23,604 nt of DNA from Chara braunii (lineage: Eukaryota; Streptophyta; Charophyceae; Charales; Characeae), in NCBI GenBank assembly GCA_003427395.1, contig BFEA01000143.1, positions 1,449,316-1,472,919 on the forward strand, written 5' to 3'. Shown in pieces: positions 1 to 10,680 of this stretch. Both the position numbers and the translations under genes were made by a program. The notes under the pieces are model-generated. The model had not been told where the DNA came from, ran no database searches, and saw only the letters and a list, made by a program, of their open reading frames with translations. Position 1 is the first letter of the stretch. Every line of letters starts with the position of its first letter.

Positions 1-53
1 TATCCGGCACACACCTGCCCGCCCTAACGCAACAGGTCAACGCCCGGCCGGAA

Positions 54-187
54 TGTGATTACACCCTAAATGATTGAACAACCACACACTGGATTTCACA
101 TACACCGCACCTCACCTGTGATTACACCCTAAAGACCTGAACACTCGAGCAATGAAACACTAGATCTCACAAAGACTGCACCTCACT
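54..187 (+). repeat. Two degenerate ~63-bp tandem units in LINE-A 5' region
   Basis: The 17-mer TGTGATTACACCCTAAA occurs at 54-70 and again at 117-133, and both copies run on to a shared GCACCTCAC (107-115 and 178-186). The first unit is 63 bp; the second is about 8 bp longer through an indel. Each contains ACCCTAAA, close to the plant telo-box found in promoters. Tandem 5' units act as promoter monomers in several LINEs; that role here is an inference. Confidence 0.7.
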
Positions 188-222
188 CACAGGTCCGTCA
201 AGGGGGGAGGAAGGGAGAGAAG

Positions 223-1824
223 ATGGACAAAAAAAATGTGGATCCAACCCCCACCCAAAAGCAAAGTCAGAGCCAAAAACAAAAACAACCTGCCCCCCAT
301 CCACAGAAGGGGCGCGAGGAAGGGACCTTGCACGCTTCAAGGAATGGGGGAGGATTGAAAGGGCCACAACAGCTGGGGGTGGGTGGCACCTGGAAAGATG
401 CATTGATGAATCAGCAACAACCCCCCCCCCACCCACGACAGCAGCACCAGGATGGGACCCCGAACGCTCTAGGAAGGGTGGGGGGACCGCACACCCCACA
501 AGAGCAAAAGGAGGGTGATGGCGAAGACAAAGTGGAGAACCAGGGTGCCGTTAGGCCGGAAGTAGACGCCCGACTGAACAAATCCAATAAACCGCCCCCC
601 CAGTTGATCAGGGCACTCTCGGCCCTGGCTCGAACAGATGCGCACAACTCCTCTACCCTGGATCCCATGGCTCCGCTGAAAAGCCACCTTATACAACAGT
701 TGCATGTGGAACCTGAGAGGAAATTCCAGGTCAGGGAGGGATACATCTACCCCCACTCGATCTTTCCAGCCCAGGCAAGAATTGCTCGAGATGTGATTTA
801 CTCACATTAGGCAGTGCATTTCCGTTTCCAGCCGACCCAGTCGGCGATACCGATCAATGATAAGGTAAAATGGATCGCCGACAAGCTTGGCAGAATCAAA
901 CCAGATCGCCAGCTGGTGCGTGACCATTTCCTGGTAGAGGTGGATAGCCCCGACTGCATCACTGTTGTGGCCCTCTACCCTACAGATAAACACCTCATCT
1001 TGAGAAACAGGGGGCTGCAGTTCAGGGGTTGCCCGGTGCAACTGACTGCGTGGTCAGCGGCCAACCCGAAGTCGTCTGATGAAAGAAGAGAATAAATGGT
1101 GAGGACCAATTTCTGGGTGAAGTCTAGGTTCGCTCCACTTTGTGTGCAGGGAGCAATCCTCACTGATCTGGAAAACATAGCCCCAATTAAAGGATACATC
1201 ACAGATTTGCCTCTGTTCCAGGGAAAAAGGGATGATTCGCTTCTGGTGGCAGTTGAATGGGACCCAGATTATCCCTTCCCCCTCAACGAAGAGTGGCGGT
1301 ACTCCCAAGGGGGAAAGGAATTCTCGGTCCCGGTCAGCCATGCCCAGGACCCATGGTGCTACGCCTGCAAACAAAGTGGCCACCTCAGTTCTGATGACTT
1401 CTGCCCGAAAAACAGTGCCAGAGCCAAAATCAAAGGTCTCGTGATCCCCCATCCCTCAGATGAGGAATGGTGGTGTCCCGAGGAGCGGGAGTTGGAGGGT
1501 TGGATCTTGAGGGCATATGCAGATGGCAGCCCTGGGAAATGGATATGGCAGGGCACTGGCAAACCACAGGCTTTCCCGTCAGGTGCCAAGCTGCAGATTA
1601 CAGACGACACCAAGCTCAAAGGCAAACAGGAACCCGCCCCGGAAAAGGTGCAGGATGGGCGGGGGGAGGGCCGGCCCCCGTTAAACCGGACAGGAAACAC
1701 TGACCCCAAAGGGAACGGCCACCGCCTGAAACCTGCCCCCACAAAGCAGCCCCCCCCCCCCACCAGAAATACCGACCCAAGACCACTGGGACCCGGGAAG
1801 CTGGCCTACAGCGCCAAGACATGA
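223..1824 (+). pseudogene. LINE-A ORF1, N-terminal part: Pro/Gln-rich leader, DUF4283-like domain, CCHC zinc knuckle
   Basis: This is the RNA-binding ORF1 product of the element. The reading frame starting at ATG 223 continues to 1824 but is broken by TAG at 808-810 and TAA at 1093-1095. The first ~150 residues are Gln/Pro-rich and low in complexity. From about 814 a domain resembling the DUF4283 (RRM-like) region of plant LINE ORF1 aligns with LINE-B (for example VKWIADKLG against RKWVMDKIR), then a shared NFW/HFWV segment. A zinc knuckle CYACKQSGHLSSDDFC follows near 1360-1410, with spacing CX2CX4HX6C. The C-terminal ~100 residues are Pro/Lys-rich. Both stops are one C-to-T change away from a Gln codon. 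Function is inferred from family architecture, not a search. Confidence 0.75.
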
Positions 1825-2413
1825 TTGCTACAGATAAAACTACGACTGACCGGGCGGCAGACCGAATGAAGGACGATGGACAGCCTCCTCACCACTTGCG
1901 GAGAGAGGAGCCTCCCCAGCCGCCCGAGCCACCCCCTCAGCTGGCCCCGCCCCGAAATGAGAGGGACATGAGACTGGGGACTGTACTGGATACGAGTAAT
2001 GAGGTAGGGAGACAAACACAGAGCGAGCCTCTACCCACGCCTCAGCCTGCTGCTCCGACACAAGGGGAGATAGAGGAGTCCCATGCAGATACATGAACCT
2101 ACCCCCGACAGCAAGAGGTGGGGAAAAGCCCCCTCCCTTGGTGACAGCCCCTGGTCTGCTCCTGGGGCCGTCCCCTCATCATAACAGGAAGGATAGGGGA
2201 CTGGGGACTGTACCGGACATCACCAAACAGGCGGGGCAACAGGAACAGATCTGCCCTCCACCCGAGCCTCAGCCTGATGATCCGGCACAAGGAGAGCTAG
2301 AGGTGACCAATGCAGAAACACAAGCTCAAACTCATTCCCGGCAGCAGCAGATGACGAAGCGCCCCCCCCCAAGCCCACAAAACTTGGCCTCCCACAACTA
2401 CCGAGCCCCTTGA
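1821..2413 (+). pseudogene. LINE-A ORF1, Pro-rich linker carrying a 227-bp tandem duplication
   Basis: The Pro-rich linker reads in two successive frames, 1821-2096 and 2093-2413. The change of frame is explained by an imperfect tandem duplication. The block around 1958-2092 and the block around 2187-2320 share CTGGGGACTGTAC (1974 and 2201, period 227) and encode related segments (RLGTVLDTSNEVG and GLGTVPDITKQAG, each ending in a Pro-rich stretch and TQGE/AQGE). Because 227 is not a multiple of three, the second copy reads in another frame. No catalytic function is suggested; it looks like a disordered spacer. Confidence 0.6.
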
Positions 2414-3063
2414 CTGCCGATAAAGCCGCCTCCTTGGAGCCTGCTGAGGGGAGACAGGCAATAGACCGACCACACGAGCCCAACGACCAGGGGACTGAGA
2501 AAGGAAACACAAAACTCATGTCGCCACAGCATATGTGGAATAAGGCGAACTTGCTCCTCAATAAGATAAAGGGAGCTGCCTTTCCCCTTCATCGAGACCC
2601 CAACTCTGGCAGACAGCCCTGCCGGATGCTGACAGACGAGGAGGCAGGGGACACCTTGGACAAGCACGCTGACGCCGTGGGAGATTGGAAGCACAACCCC
2701 GAGGATGCAACCCGGCACTGCGACCCTCAGAGGGGAAGGGGCAACAAAAACCGTGACCACAAACACAAAGGGGAGCAATCCCTCCGACAACTGCAACAAC
2801 ATAGTCAGGGCATGGATGGGACTGGGCAGCCCACGAAATTGAGGATGACGGGGACGGAGTTGACCGCTACAGTGATAACTTCCCAGGCAAGAGTGGTGGT
2901 CTCCCAAATTACAGGGGAGAGGAAATTCCTCCCCGCCAAAGCACTAATTACCGGCACTCCAAAAGTCGCCATCGGGAGTGCACCCGAACGGGCGATAGAG
3001 GAACCGCAGGAGACGCCGCCCCAGCCCCACCATACCCCTGATCTCCCCCAAGAGCAAGGGTAG
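2410..3063 (+). pseudogene. LINE-A ORF1, hydrophilic central segment
   Basis: About 217 codons are open in the same frame as the zinc-knuckle segment. The product is hydrophilic, rich in Gln, Lys, Asp, Pro and His, with no recognised domain. The ATG at 2410 is only the first Met after the frame change, not a true start. The frame ends at TAG 3061-3063 and continues directly in the same frame into the Gln-rich segment, so the stop is probably a later mutation. Kept as part of ORF1 because frame and composition continue on both sides; not identified on its own. Confidence 0.5.
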
Positions 3064-3765
3064 CAAGAAACCGTACTCTCGGACCAGCTGCTCCCCCCTA
3101 ACCACATACAGACTCGTCAGATGGATCTGACACCGAAATGCACTGACCGGATGAGCCTGGAACAACATCAGCACCGGGTCGAGACGGCTCACCAACAACC
3201 GCAAGACCTGCTGCAGCATCAGACCCCTCACTGCCCAGACGAGCGCATGGAATGCCAACAGCAGAACAGCGCCCGATACCAACAACAGCAACAGATGCTG
3301 CCCTACCAACTGCTATCGGAAGAACAGATCCATCAGACACAGCATAACCAGGACTCATTGGAACAGTGAAATGCCCAGCAACAACGCCTGGAACTGCAAC
3401 ACCATCACCAAGCACAACCCCACTCACTCCAGCATGCCCAACAGCAGCAGGCACAACATGCGCAACTCCAACACCAGGAAATCCAGGGCATGGTGCTCCA
3501 AACGAGGCAACAAACTCAGCAACTCCAACAGCAACAGGCTATGAGGCAGAGAGAACACGAGGAACAATATCACCTCCTGCTACAAGCCCAGCTGGCACAG
3601 TATCACCAACAGCAACATCAACAGAGAATGATACAGCAGCAACAGCTCATCCAGCACATGCACCTGCAATGGCAACAGCAGCTATGCTGGCAACACCAAC
3701 AGGTGCTCCAGCAGTATGAATAATTACAAAGGTTCTGGCAACAGCAAGCTGCAATACAAATTGAC
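3064..3765 (+). pseudogene. LINE-A ORF1, Gln-rich (polyQ-like) domain
   Basis: The frame stays open from 3064 to 3765 except for TGA 3367-3369 and TAA 3721-3723. Gln is the dominant residue, with runs such as QQQQ and many LQQ, HQQ and YQQ steps, encoded by mixed CAA and CAG codons rather than a pure trinucleotide repeat. This suggests the composition was kept as protein and is not a recent microsatellite expansion. Gln-rich stretches often form coiled coils or condense; for a LINE ORF1 that would fit multimerisation or RNP assembly, which is inference. A parallel frame (3366-3719) is Thr/Pro/Ala-rich and is taken as a shadow. Confidence 0.6.
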
Positions 3766-5295
3766 ATGCCTGAGAACCACAAACATCAATTGCAGACGAT
3801 AGGAGAAGCGTCGACTCCCCAGATTGAAGACCACCAGACTCAACATATGGATACCTCGGGCCCGCTGGACCGTCCAGAGGATGGGGGCCTCCCGGAAGCT
3901 GAGCTGCAACAGCAACACCAGCCCACGGATATGGAAGTCCAACTGCCAACCTCGGTCGACGCCGAGGTTAAACAAAAACTCGAATTTCTCACGGAATGGA
4001 CCTTGGTGAAAATATTTTCACTATCGGACGACAAACTAGAGAACAGACTAAGAAACGAACACTGGGGGGAGGCAAAAACCGTCCTTATGTACAGCCCGCG
4101 AGTGCCGGCAACGGTGGACAAATATGACAACGTGACCGCCATCGACTGGATGGACGTGGGGGCTGCAACAGTCGTCGTAAACGAGTTCCTTGACAAAATG
4201 GAAGCTTACGCAAAACACACGTCTGGGGTGGGGGAGGACCAACAACCCCACGGAACAGCACAAATGCAAGATGAGGCCTTCTTTCATGAAGGCCTCGCCT
4301 GGCCCAAAGTGCATCCACGAGTTGTGTAACACGCTGTACACTCACCCAGTCCGGACCTGTACAGGGTTGGGAACTGATAACTATCACGACTGAGCAGCTC
4401 ATCACAACAGCCTGCCCCCCACACGACCCCTGGGATGCGACCAACAACACAGCCAACTACTGGGTTGCCAGCCTACGCATATACTTTCCCAGTCTATGAC
4501 AGCATTGGCCCGAGTGGAAGACCAACAACAAGGCCTGCTGCTGATTCACCAGTCCGCGAATCCACCTCCCCAATCTGTGACTACATTGACCCGCATGGAT
4601 GATGAGCAGCAGAAAAAGGGAGACACATACGAGATAATCTCAACCCGCTCCCCTCAACAACATCTAAGGGTGGTTGAGATTATCCATGACGACGATGACG
4701 AACCAGTGGACGGCGGAAAGGAAGACGGTGCCCCTGAAACTCCCCCCAAAACACTGAGACAACTGGTGAGATTGGAGGAGGACGACAGCGCACCGGTTGT
4801 GATGCCACCCGGGGTTGTCATCCTCGCCCTCACTGGAACAAAAAGAGGAGGGCACTGGGTGTTGGGCGTCGAACCACCGCAGCAGGACACTGCCTCGGTG
4901 CAGAGCACTCTCCCGGAAGGCCTGACGCTAGAGGGCTGGAGGGGCAACCCCTCCAAGGCAGTTATCCTCAAAAGACTCAAATGTTGGATCTGTGAGACAA
5001 GCATGGAAGGGGTGCTGGGGGCAGTAATCCCGAACTCTCTCTCGTTCCCGAAGGGCATCATCCCTGTCATACTACTTATGGATCCAAAGATGCGACTGCA
5101 GAAGCATACTCCCTTCACCTGGTTCACCCACCGACAACTCATGGACGTCAGTACTGCACGTTTCACAACCAATATTGCCTGGGCACAGTCCGAGGTCTCA
5201 CTTTCATGCAAATGCTGCGAGAGGATAATGTGTTGGAAGAATACAACCAGTGGGATGACCCTCCCTACGTCCTCCCTATCAAAATGAAGGACTGA
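3766..5295 (+). pseudogene. LINE-A ORF1, unrecognised C-terminal domain (weak Ulp1-like features)
   Basis: Between the Gln-rich part and ORF2 lie about 1.5 kb of protein-like sequence in shifting frames. Frame 3766-4329 contains DWMDVGAATVVVNEFLDKM at about 4144-4200. A different frame reads well around 4341-4494 (NYWVASLRIYF). Frame 4496-5287 has an acidic stretch and GGHWVLGVEP with His at 4853-4855. From about 5100 the best frame shifts again and ends at TGA 5293-5295, 35 bp before the ORF2 ATG, with HNQYCLG (Cys 5176-5178). A DW motif, then an HW motif, then a Cys is the order seen in Ulp1/C48 cysteine proteases. However, spacings are longer than usual and no clear DCG box is present. I do not claim the function. 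Confidence 0.4.
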
Positions 5296-5329
5296 GGATG
5301 CCTACTCCACAGCGAAACGGATCACCAGC

Positions 5330-6631
5330 ATGAACCATATGACGGACCTCCAGGGAGATCAACGCCCTATGGATGCTCAAACCAGCACACCTAGGTCACA
5401 CGCCACCAATTCGTCCACACACGCCCCCCCGTGTCCACACAGCACAGAGATGCCTGCACCCCCGCCGACTCACTGCCATCTCCCGTTTCCACGACCCGCA
5501 TCCCCCCCAGTCTTTCCCCGAGCCCGAAACCCCCCCCAATGGGCGGCTAAGTTGGCCTGTGCTGATATTGACATTCGTTCGATAAATGTGAATGGCCTTA
5601 TCCAAGCATCAACAGATAAGAAAAACGCCATATGGGATATGATCAAATCGTCGGTTACTAGTGGGTGGCCAGACGCCGTATGCGTCCAAGAAACGCACCT
5701 CCAGGACACCCCTCAACATGCAGCAAAAGCTAAATTTGTTTGGCCATCTACGACCTACTCGGCACCGGCAATAGACAGAGCGTCAGTCGGAGTGGAAATA
5801 TGGTTACCACCGTCCTCAAAACTCAGACCGGTCTCAATCCAACTTGACCGCCATAAAGGACGGTGGGTGTGTCTCAAAGTTGCATATGAGGAGGATGAGT
5901 TCTACCTTGTTAATGTCTATGCACCCAATGACCCCGCTGATAGGGCGGACTTCTGGCTTGCCCTGCACCAGCACATTCCAGACGACGCGTCGACTATAAT
6001 GATCGGGGATTTCAACACCACCTTGGATCCAACATTGGACAGGAGGTCCACCTCTCAACGATCGGAACCAGCGATATCTTCACTCCCGGATCTGGGATTG
6101 GACACATTGACACTCAGACAACTAATGGCAGACAAGGAACTGCAGGACGCTTACAAAATATTGCACCCGACCCGGAAAGCGTACACATGCATGTCCTCCA
6201 GAGGGGAGAGAGGATTAGCTAACTCAGGCATAGATCTGGCCCTCGTGTCTAAGGACCTTACGGGCCTAACCACAACTGTGGAAATTGCTGCGATCAGCCC
6301 GTGCAAATCCTTTGACCACATAATGATAACGCTGGGGCTCTCCTTCCACACTCATATCAAGAGGGGGTCTGGATTCTATAAGCTCAACACCTCGCTGTTG
6401 TCCCTCTCCAAATTCAAAGATATGATTCACGAATTCTGGCAGTACTGGCGGTCCAAAAAACTGCAACCAGAAGAGCGACAAACCGTGGCCTTGTTTAATG
6501 ACGACATTGCTCAGCTGAGAGATAGGACTAAGAAATTCTTCGTGCAGTGTGCGAGAGACCGTAAGGCGATCCTGGATCACCTCATGCAAGAACTCGAAGA
6601 TTGGGATGATGAACTCATGGACAACCCTTAG
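5330..6631 (+). pseudogene. LINE-A ORF2, apurinic/apyrimidinic-type endonuclease domain
   Basis: The domain nicks target DNA to prime reverse transcription. After a Pro/His-rich leader of ~75 residues, the fold begins at IRSINVNGL (about 5570). Visible catalytic boxes, in order, are QETHL (Glu at 5690-5692), GDFNTTLDPTLDR (Asp at 6008-6010), NSGIDLALVS (about 6220-6250) and SFDHIMITL (Asp-His 6313-6318), all matching the exonuclease-endonuclease-phosphatase family as used by L1. The key acidic residues and the final His are intact. The frame ends at TAG 6629-6631, but the downstream ORF2 sequence carries on in another frame (LAHPFEKLQEARD from 6628), so a one-base frameshift near 6628 split ORF2. 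ATG 5330 is the first Met after the ORF1 stop. Confidence 0.85.
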
Positions 6632-7044
6632 CACATCCCTTTGAAAAACTGCAAGAGGCAAGGGATCACCTCCAAGACTACCTACAAAGACAAGCCCAGG
6701 CATGGAGGATACAAGCCAGAATCAAACGAGAACACACGGATGGGACAATGGCGAGATCGTTCTTTAACAAAGCAAAAGCCCGAGCGCGGGCCTCCACTGT
6801 CCCTAGGCTTAGACATCCTCTGGACAACTTTGCTCCGGTCGCAACAAATGCCTATACAATAGCTGACTACGCTGCCAAATACTACACAGACCTGTTCACA
6901 TCGCGAACCCCCACTAAGAACCTTGGGGATGTCCGGAAAGCTAGAGAGGAGCTAGTTCAAGAAGTGCAATCACGCCTAATACCGACACAAAAAAATGCCC
7001 TGGATAAACCACTTTTGGGCGGCCTTACAGGACATGGAGGATGA
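6628..7044 (+). pseudogene. LINE-A ORF2, linker between endonuclease and reverse transcriptase
   Basis: The best frame from 6628 reads as a charged helical linker (KLQEARDHLQDYLQRQ, then GTMARSFFNKAKARAR) typical of the region between L1 endonuclease and reverse transcriptase. It ends near 7044 in a shifted frame. The following reverse transcriptase starts in a different frame at about 6995, so another frameshift lies between about 6985 and 7020. An A7 run at about 6989-6995 is the likeliest slippage site. No catalytic residues are expected here. Confidence 0.65.
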
Positions 7045-9292
7045 GAAAACACTGGGAATTGACTCCTTCCCGAAAGAATTCTGGGTGCGTTTCTGGGCCC
7101 TTCTTAAAGATGATCTGATGGACTATATTGCAAGCATCCAGAAGGAAGGTTCCTTTGGGGGCATGATAGGCCAAGGAGTGACCACACTCATTTATAAAAA
7201 GGGAGACAAGGAGGACATCAGAAATTATAGACCCATCACCCTCCTCCCAGTCCCACACAAACTGGTGGCTAAGGCTCTCACCATCCGCCTGCTGCCATTT
7301 ATGAATATACTGATTCATCCAGATCAGACGGGCGTTATGCCCAACAGAAATATCCAGGATAATATCCTTTTGGTCAATGAAACTATAAAATATGCACGTG
7401 AGCGCAAGGTCCAAGCCGCAGTTCTGTTTATAGACTTTGAGAAAGCATATGACCACGTTGACTGGGACTTCTTGGACATGTGTCTGATCAAAATGAATTT
7501 TGGCCCCGAGTTCTGCCATTGGGTGTGCCTCCTTCATGGATCGGCCACCACTAACATAATGCATAATGGCCATCTCTCACCACCCATAAAGTTGCAGAGA
7601 TCGGTGAGACAAGGAGACCCCATTGCGCCCCTCCTCTTCATAATAGTCATGGAGGCCCTTGCAGCGAAGATCAGAGCCCACCCGAAAATCAGCGAAGTGC
7701 CCATACCGGATATTCCTGACCATCTCATCCCGGTGACGTCACTGTTCGCAGATGACCTCACGGTCCTCATACGGGCAGATGCCGATAGCCTTCAGGCCGT
7801 GGCCCAAACCATACACCTCTTTTCCCTGGCGACAGACATGACAGTGAATTGGGGCTCTAAGACAGAGGGCTGGTGGCTTCACCCCCAAGGCCAGGCCCCT
7901 CCACTCGAGCCGTGTGTATCATGGGCGAGAAAAGAAGATGCCATCAGGATTTTGGGGGTAAGGCTAACAGCACTGGGACTTCCGTTGGACCATGGGGACA
8001 AGCTTGTGAACTTGGCTATCGACCGCTTGGCGAGATGGGAGAGGCTGCACACATCCCTGGTAGGGCGGGCGTTGGCAATCAACAATGCTATCCTCGTGGC
8101 CATATGGTACAAACTGGCAGTGTGGCCACTGAACCCACAGCAATACACCAAGCTAAAAAAGGCGCTGACCACGTACCTTTGGAAAAACACCGCCAAATCT
8201 GGGAGTTGCATGAATAGGGTGAGCTGGGACACCCTCACACAACCAAGAGCCAAAGGAGGATTGGGAATACTGGACCCAGAGAGGGAGAGGGAGGCAATGA
8301 TTTTCAAGGTGCTGATCAGACTCCTTGTCGGAAACAACATACCTTGGGCACCGTTGGCTTGTGTGCAGATTGCTGGCCTGGCACCCCAATCGGCACCTTC
8401 TCACCGCGTGCACCCCTTTCAGTGGTTGACCAATAACCACTGGACAATCTCGGGCCCCTGCAGACACAAACACCAGACGGGCATGGCGCAGGCCACCAGG
8501 GACGACATCCCCAATGATCCTCTTTGGACAAACATGTTAAAACTGTGGAGGAAACGAGGTCCCAAGCAAAAGCGCCCACCCAACAGGTGGCACTCCATAT
8601 GGAGACAGCCGCTGTTCGACAACCCTTTCATCTTGGATGAGACTGGCAACCCCTTTCTGCTCACAGCAAACTCGTCGTGGCTATCCTGGGCCCAAAAAGG
8701 GATCTACACAGTAGGTGATCTCTGGGACCCGGTTCAGCAGGATTGGGCCTCGCCGGAGAAACTGCGGGCCAAGTTGAAGTATGTAAGAAATGTGGAAGAA
8801 AAGACCCGTCAACTGATAGAAGGTCTCCCCCTGGCTTGGCAGCAAACACTCAAAACAGGTCCAACAACTCAACCATTGGATTGGGTGGTCAGATATGCTG
8901 ATCTACCCAGCCCGGAGACTGTGTACAGGGTACGCGACATACATAACGGAAGGTGCACACTGGAAGCCTTCACCCTGCACAACCCGGGAGTGAGGCTCTC
9001 CCAGCTCGCCCGAGATGAAGATCAGGATACCACAGAACTGTGGGCAGGCCTGATGATTGTCAGAGTGGTAGGGGACCAACATATAGGGTACCAAGCATAT
9101 GAACCTGCCACGCCCATAGCCCGACTCCCCTTTGATCTGGACGACTGGGAATGGACAGGCCAACAGACTGCACATTTGGGATTATACCGTCAAAGGGGGG
9201 TACAGAGCAGCTCGCCCAAAGCAGTAGATAGGACAAACAATTTTACAGAGATGGGAGCGGGATTCACCCCTCGACCCACAGCTGGTGCGTAG
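6995..9292 (+). pseudogene. LINE-A ORF2, reverse transcriptase domain and thumb/connection
   Basis: This part copies the element RNA into DNA at the nicked target. The boxes are in the expected order. DSFPKEFW comes first (about 7060), then TLIYKKGDKEDIRNYRPITLL (motifs 1-2, about 7185-7245) and FIDFEKAYD (motif A, Asp 7433-7435). These are followed by SVRQGDPIAPLLF (motif B, about 7600), FADD (motif C, Asp pair 7751-7756) and the thumb-side box RVSWDTLTQPRAKGGLGIL (about 8215-8270). All three catalytic aspartates are present, so this segment could fold and work if it were expressed in frame. The protein frame changes again between about 9200 and 9285, before TAG 9290-9292. Met 6995 is not a true start. 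Confidence 0.9.
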
Positions 9293-10058
9293 CCTCCCTT
9301 GGACCAAGTATGCCAAATTAATGCCAACGAACCTCAGATCCCTGCAATGGCAAATCTTACATCGTTGCCTCCCCACCCCTGATTGGATTGTATCGCGAAC
9401 AGATCTGGAGCAAAAAGGCTTGCTGTCCCCCATCTGCACCTATTGCGGCAGGGCGACATTGCCCGCCAGGGCAACACTCGAACGCTGCCTGTTGGCGTGC
9501 CCGATGGTTGCCCAAATATGGAGGTGGTGGGATGCGGCGTTCCATTCGCTCACTAACATGCACATCCCGTGGGACCTGGGCCTTATCTTGCTAGGCGAAA
9601 ACCAACACTTACTACGGCACTGGACTCCATTTACCACTAACCTCTTCTCGCACATGAGACTACATGTTCTCATGCAAGCCTGGAGAGCTAGATGCTCCTT
9701 TGAGAGAAACGACCACCAATATGGCCTGCAACTAGCACAACAGGCGATGGAGGAAGAGATCAGATCCCGCACACAACATGCCTGGAAAGCTATGAAGCAG
9801 AGCTATGAAGATGAAACAGATGCTACTCTCAAAGAAGCATTGAAGGAATCCTACTGCCACATCTGCCAAGACCCGCACCACACCTTCTCTGACATCTTGG
9901 ACGACCTCCAAATACGATGGAAAAACGGGAGGGCGGACGAACCACTCTGGCAGAGAAGACCCTTGGATGACTTTGCAGTCCCATATCTACCGACCAACTT
10001 TCTGCTGATCCCTCAGAACTCCGGCCCTGCAATCGCCCCGGCCCCAGCCCTGCCATGA
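9285..10058 (+). pseudogene. LINE-A ORF2, C-terminal zinc-binding (zf-RVT-like) tail
   Basis: The frame continues ORF2 after a frameshift; RSLPWTKYAKL leads into SLQWQILHRCLPT and then CTYC (Cys 9435-9437 and 9444-9446) and ERCLLACP. In plant LINEs this zf-RVT region has spacing C-x2-C, His, x4-Cys. LINE-B has the expected THCLLACP. LINE-A has Arg (CGC, 9483-9485) where LINE-B has His, so one metal ligand is probably lost by a CAC-to-CGC change. The remaining ~180 residues are charged and helical and end in a Pro/Ala-rich tail at TGA 10056-10058. The tail is thought to help bind the element RNA; that is family knowledge. Confidence 0.75.
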
Positions 10059-10480
10059 CCTGCTCCACCCCCCACTCGCTGCCCCTGCCGCTACTCCCCA
10101 CTCGCCACCCCTGCAGCCACCCCCTTCCCGACTCCCTCCCGCCCCTCACCTCCCTCTTCACCTCTCGGCCCCCATACCTCCATCGCCCCGCCACTTCCAC
10201 ACCTGCAGCAGACGACAGCCACAAGAGGGCATATTTGAGATGACATGGCAAATAACTGGTATGCGGACAAGACCGCTGACAGACGTGGGAGACCATTGGA
10301 GATACAGGGCAGATGGGGACCTTTGGCATAAGGGAGCTCACTTCATGTGAACAGGGATACGGGTACAACCTGCTAACCTGCAAATACGACTTCGCGCCGG
10401 ATATAAGGATACGTTGGACAGCAGGAGCTACCACTACCCTTTGCTAGGCTAACTACCCATGACTTGCAAAGAGAGAGGCT
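10059..10480 (+). other. LINE-A 3' untranslated region, C-rich start
   Basis: After the ORF2 stop, 10059-10215 is strongly C-rich on the + strand with CCACCCC and CTCCC runs, then composition becomes even. No coding frame continues the ORF2 tail. It is most simply the 3' untranslated part of LINE-A. No polyadenylation signal or poly(A) run is evident. Confidence 0.5.
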
Positions 10481-10487
10481 GCGAAGT

Positions 10488-10680
10488 TCAGAGGGCTCAC
10501 AGGTTAGGGGTTTGGGGGTAAGAGTATACTCCCCAAAACCCATGCAGGACGAAGCACCAGATGCTCAGAGGGTTTAGGGCTTAGGGGTTAGACGGTCAAA
10601 GTATTCTCTCCACAACCTCTGCATAATGACGAAGTACCAGAAGAGATCACGACATATCAGACGCTCAGAGGACGAGTGAA
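10488..10680 (+). repeat. Degenerate 77-100-bp tandem units with telomere-like G-rich motifs
   Basis: Units begin with TCAGAGG at 10488, 10565 and 10665. They share a GACGAAGCACCAGA or GACGAAGTACCAGA block (10548 and 10629) and AGAGTATACTCCCC or AAAGTATTCTCTCC. Inside are GGTTAGGGGTTTGGGGG (10502) and GGGTTTAGGGCTTAGGGG (10570), degenerate forms of the plant telomere unit TTTAGGG. They probably belong to the LINE-A 3' end. Confidence 0.6.

Larger units (their letters stand above)
1..10680 (+). mobile_element. LINE-A: L1-clade non-LTR retrotransposon, decayed, nearly full length
   Basis: The order on the + strand is repeated 5' region, ORF1 (nucleic-acid binding), ORF2 (apurinic endonuclease, reverse transcriptase, zinc-finger tail) and repeated 3' region, the standard L1-clade order. 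Such elements copy by nicking the target with the endonuclease and reverse-transcribing their own RNA there. I see no clear poly(A) tail and no target duplication, so both ends are estimates; the 5' end may lie outside the window. The ORFs are interrupted by at least five in-frame stops in ORF1 and about three frame changes in ORF2, so the copy is not autonomous. The ORF1 region of about 5 kb is unusually long. Confidence 0.85.

Noticed and set aside
3366-3719. Thr/Pro/Ala-rich frame overlapping the Gln-rich segment
   Set aside because: It is the one-base-shifted reading of CAA/CAG-rich DNA (ACA, GCA), and the Gln frame is continuous with its neighbours.
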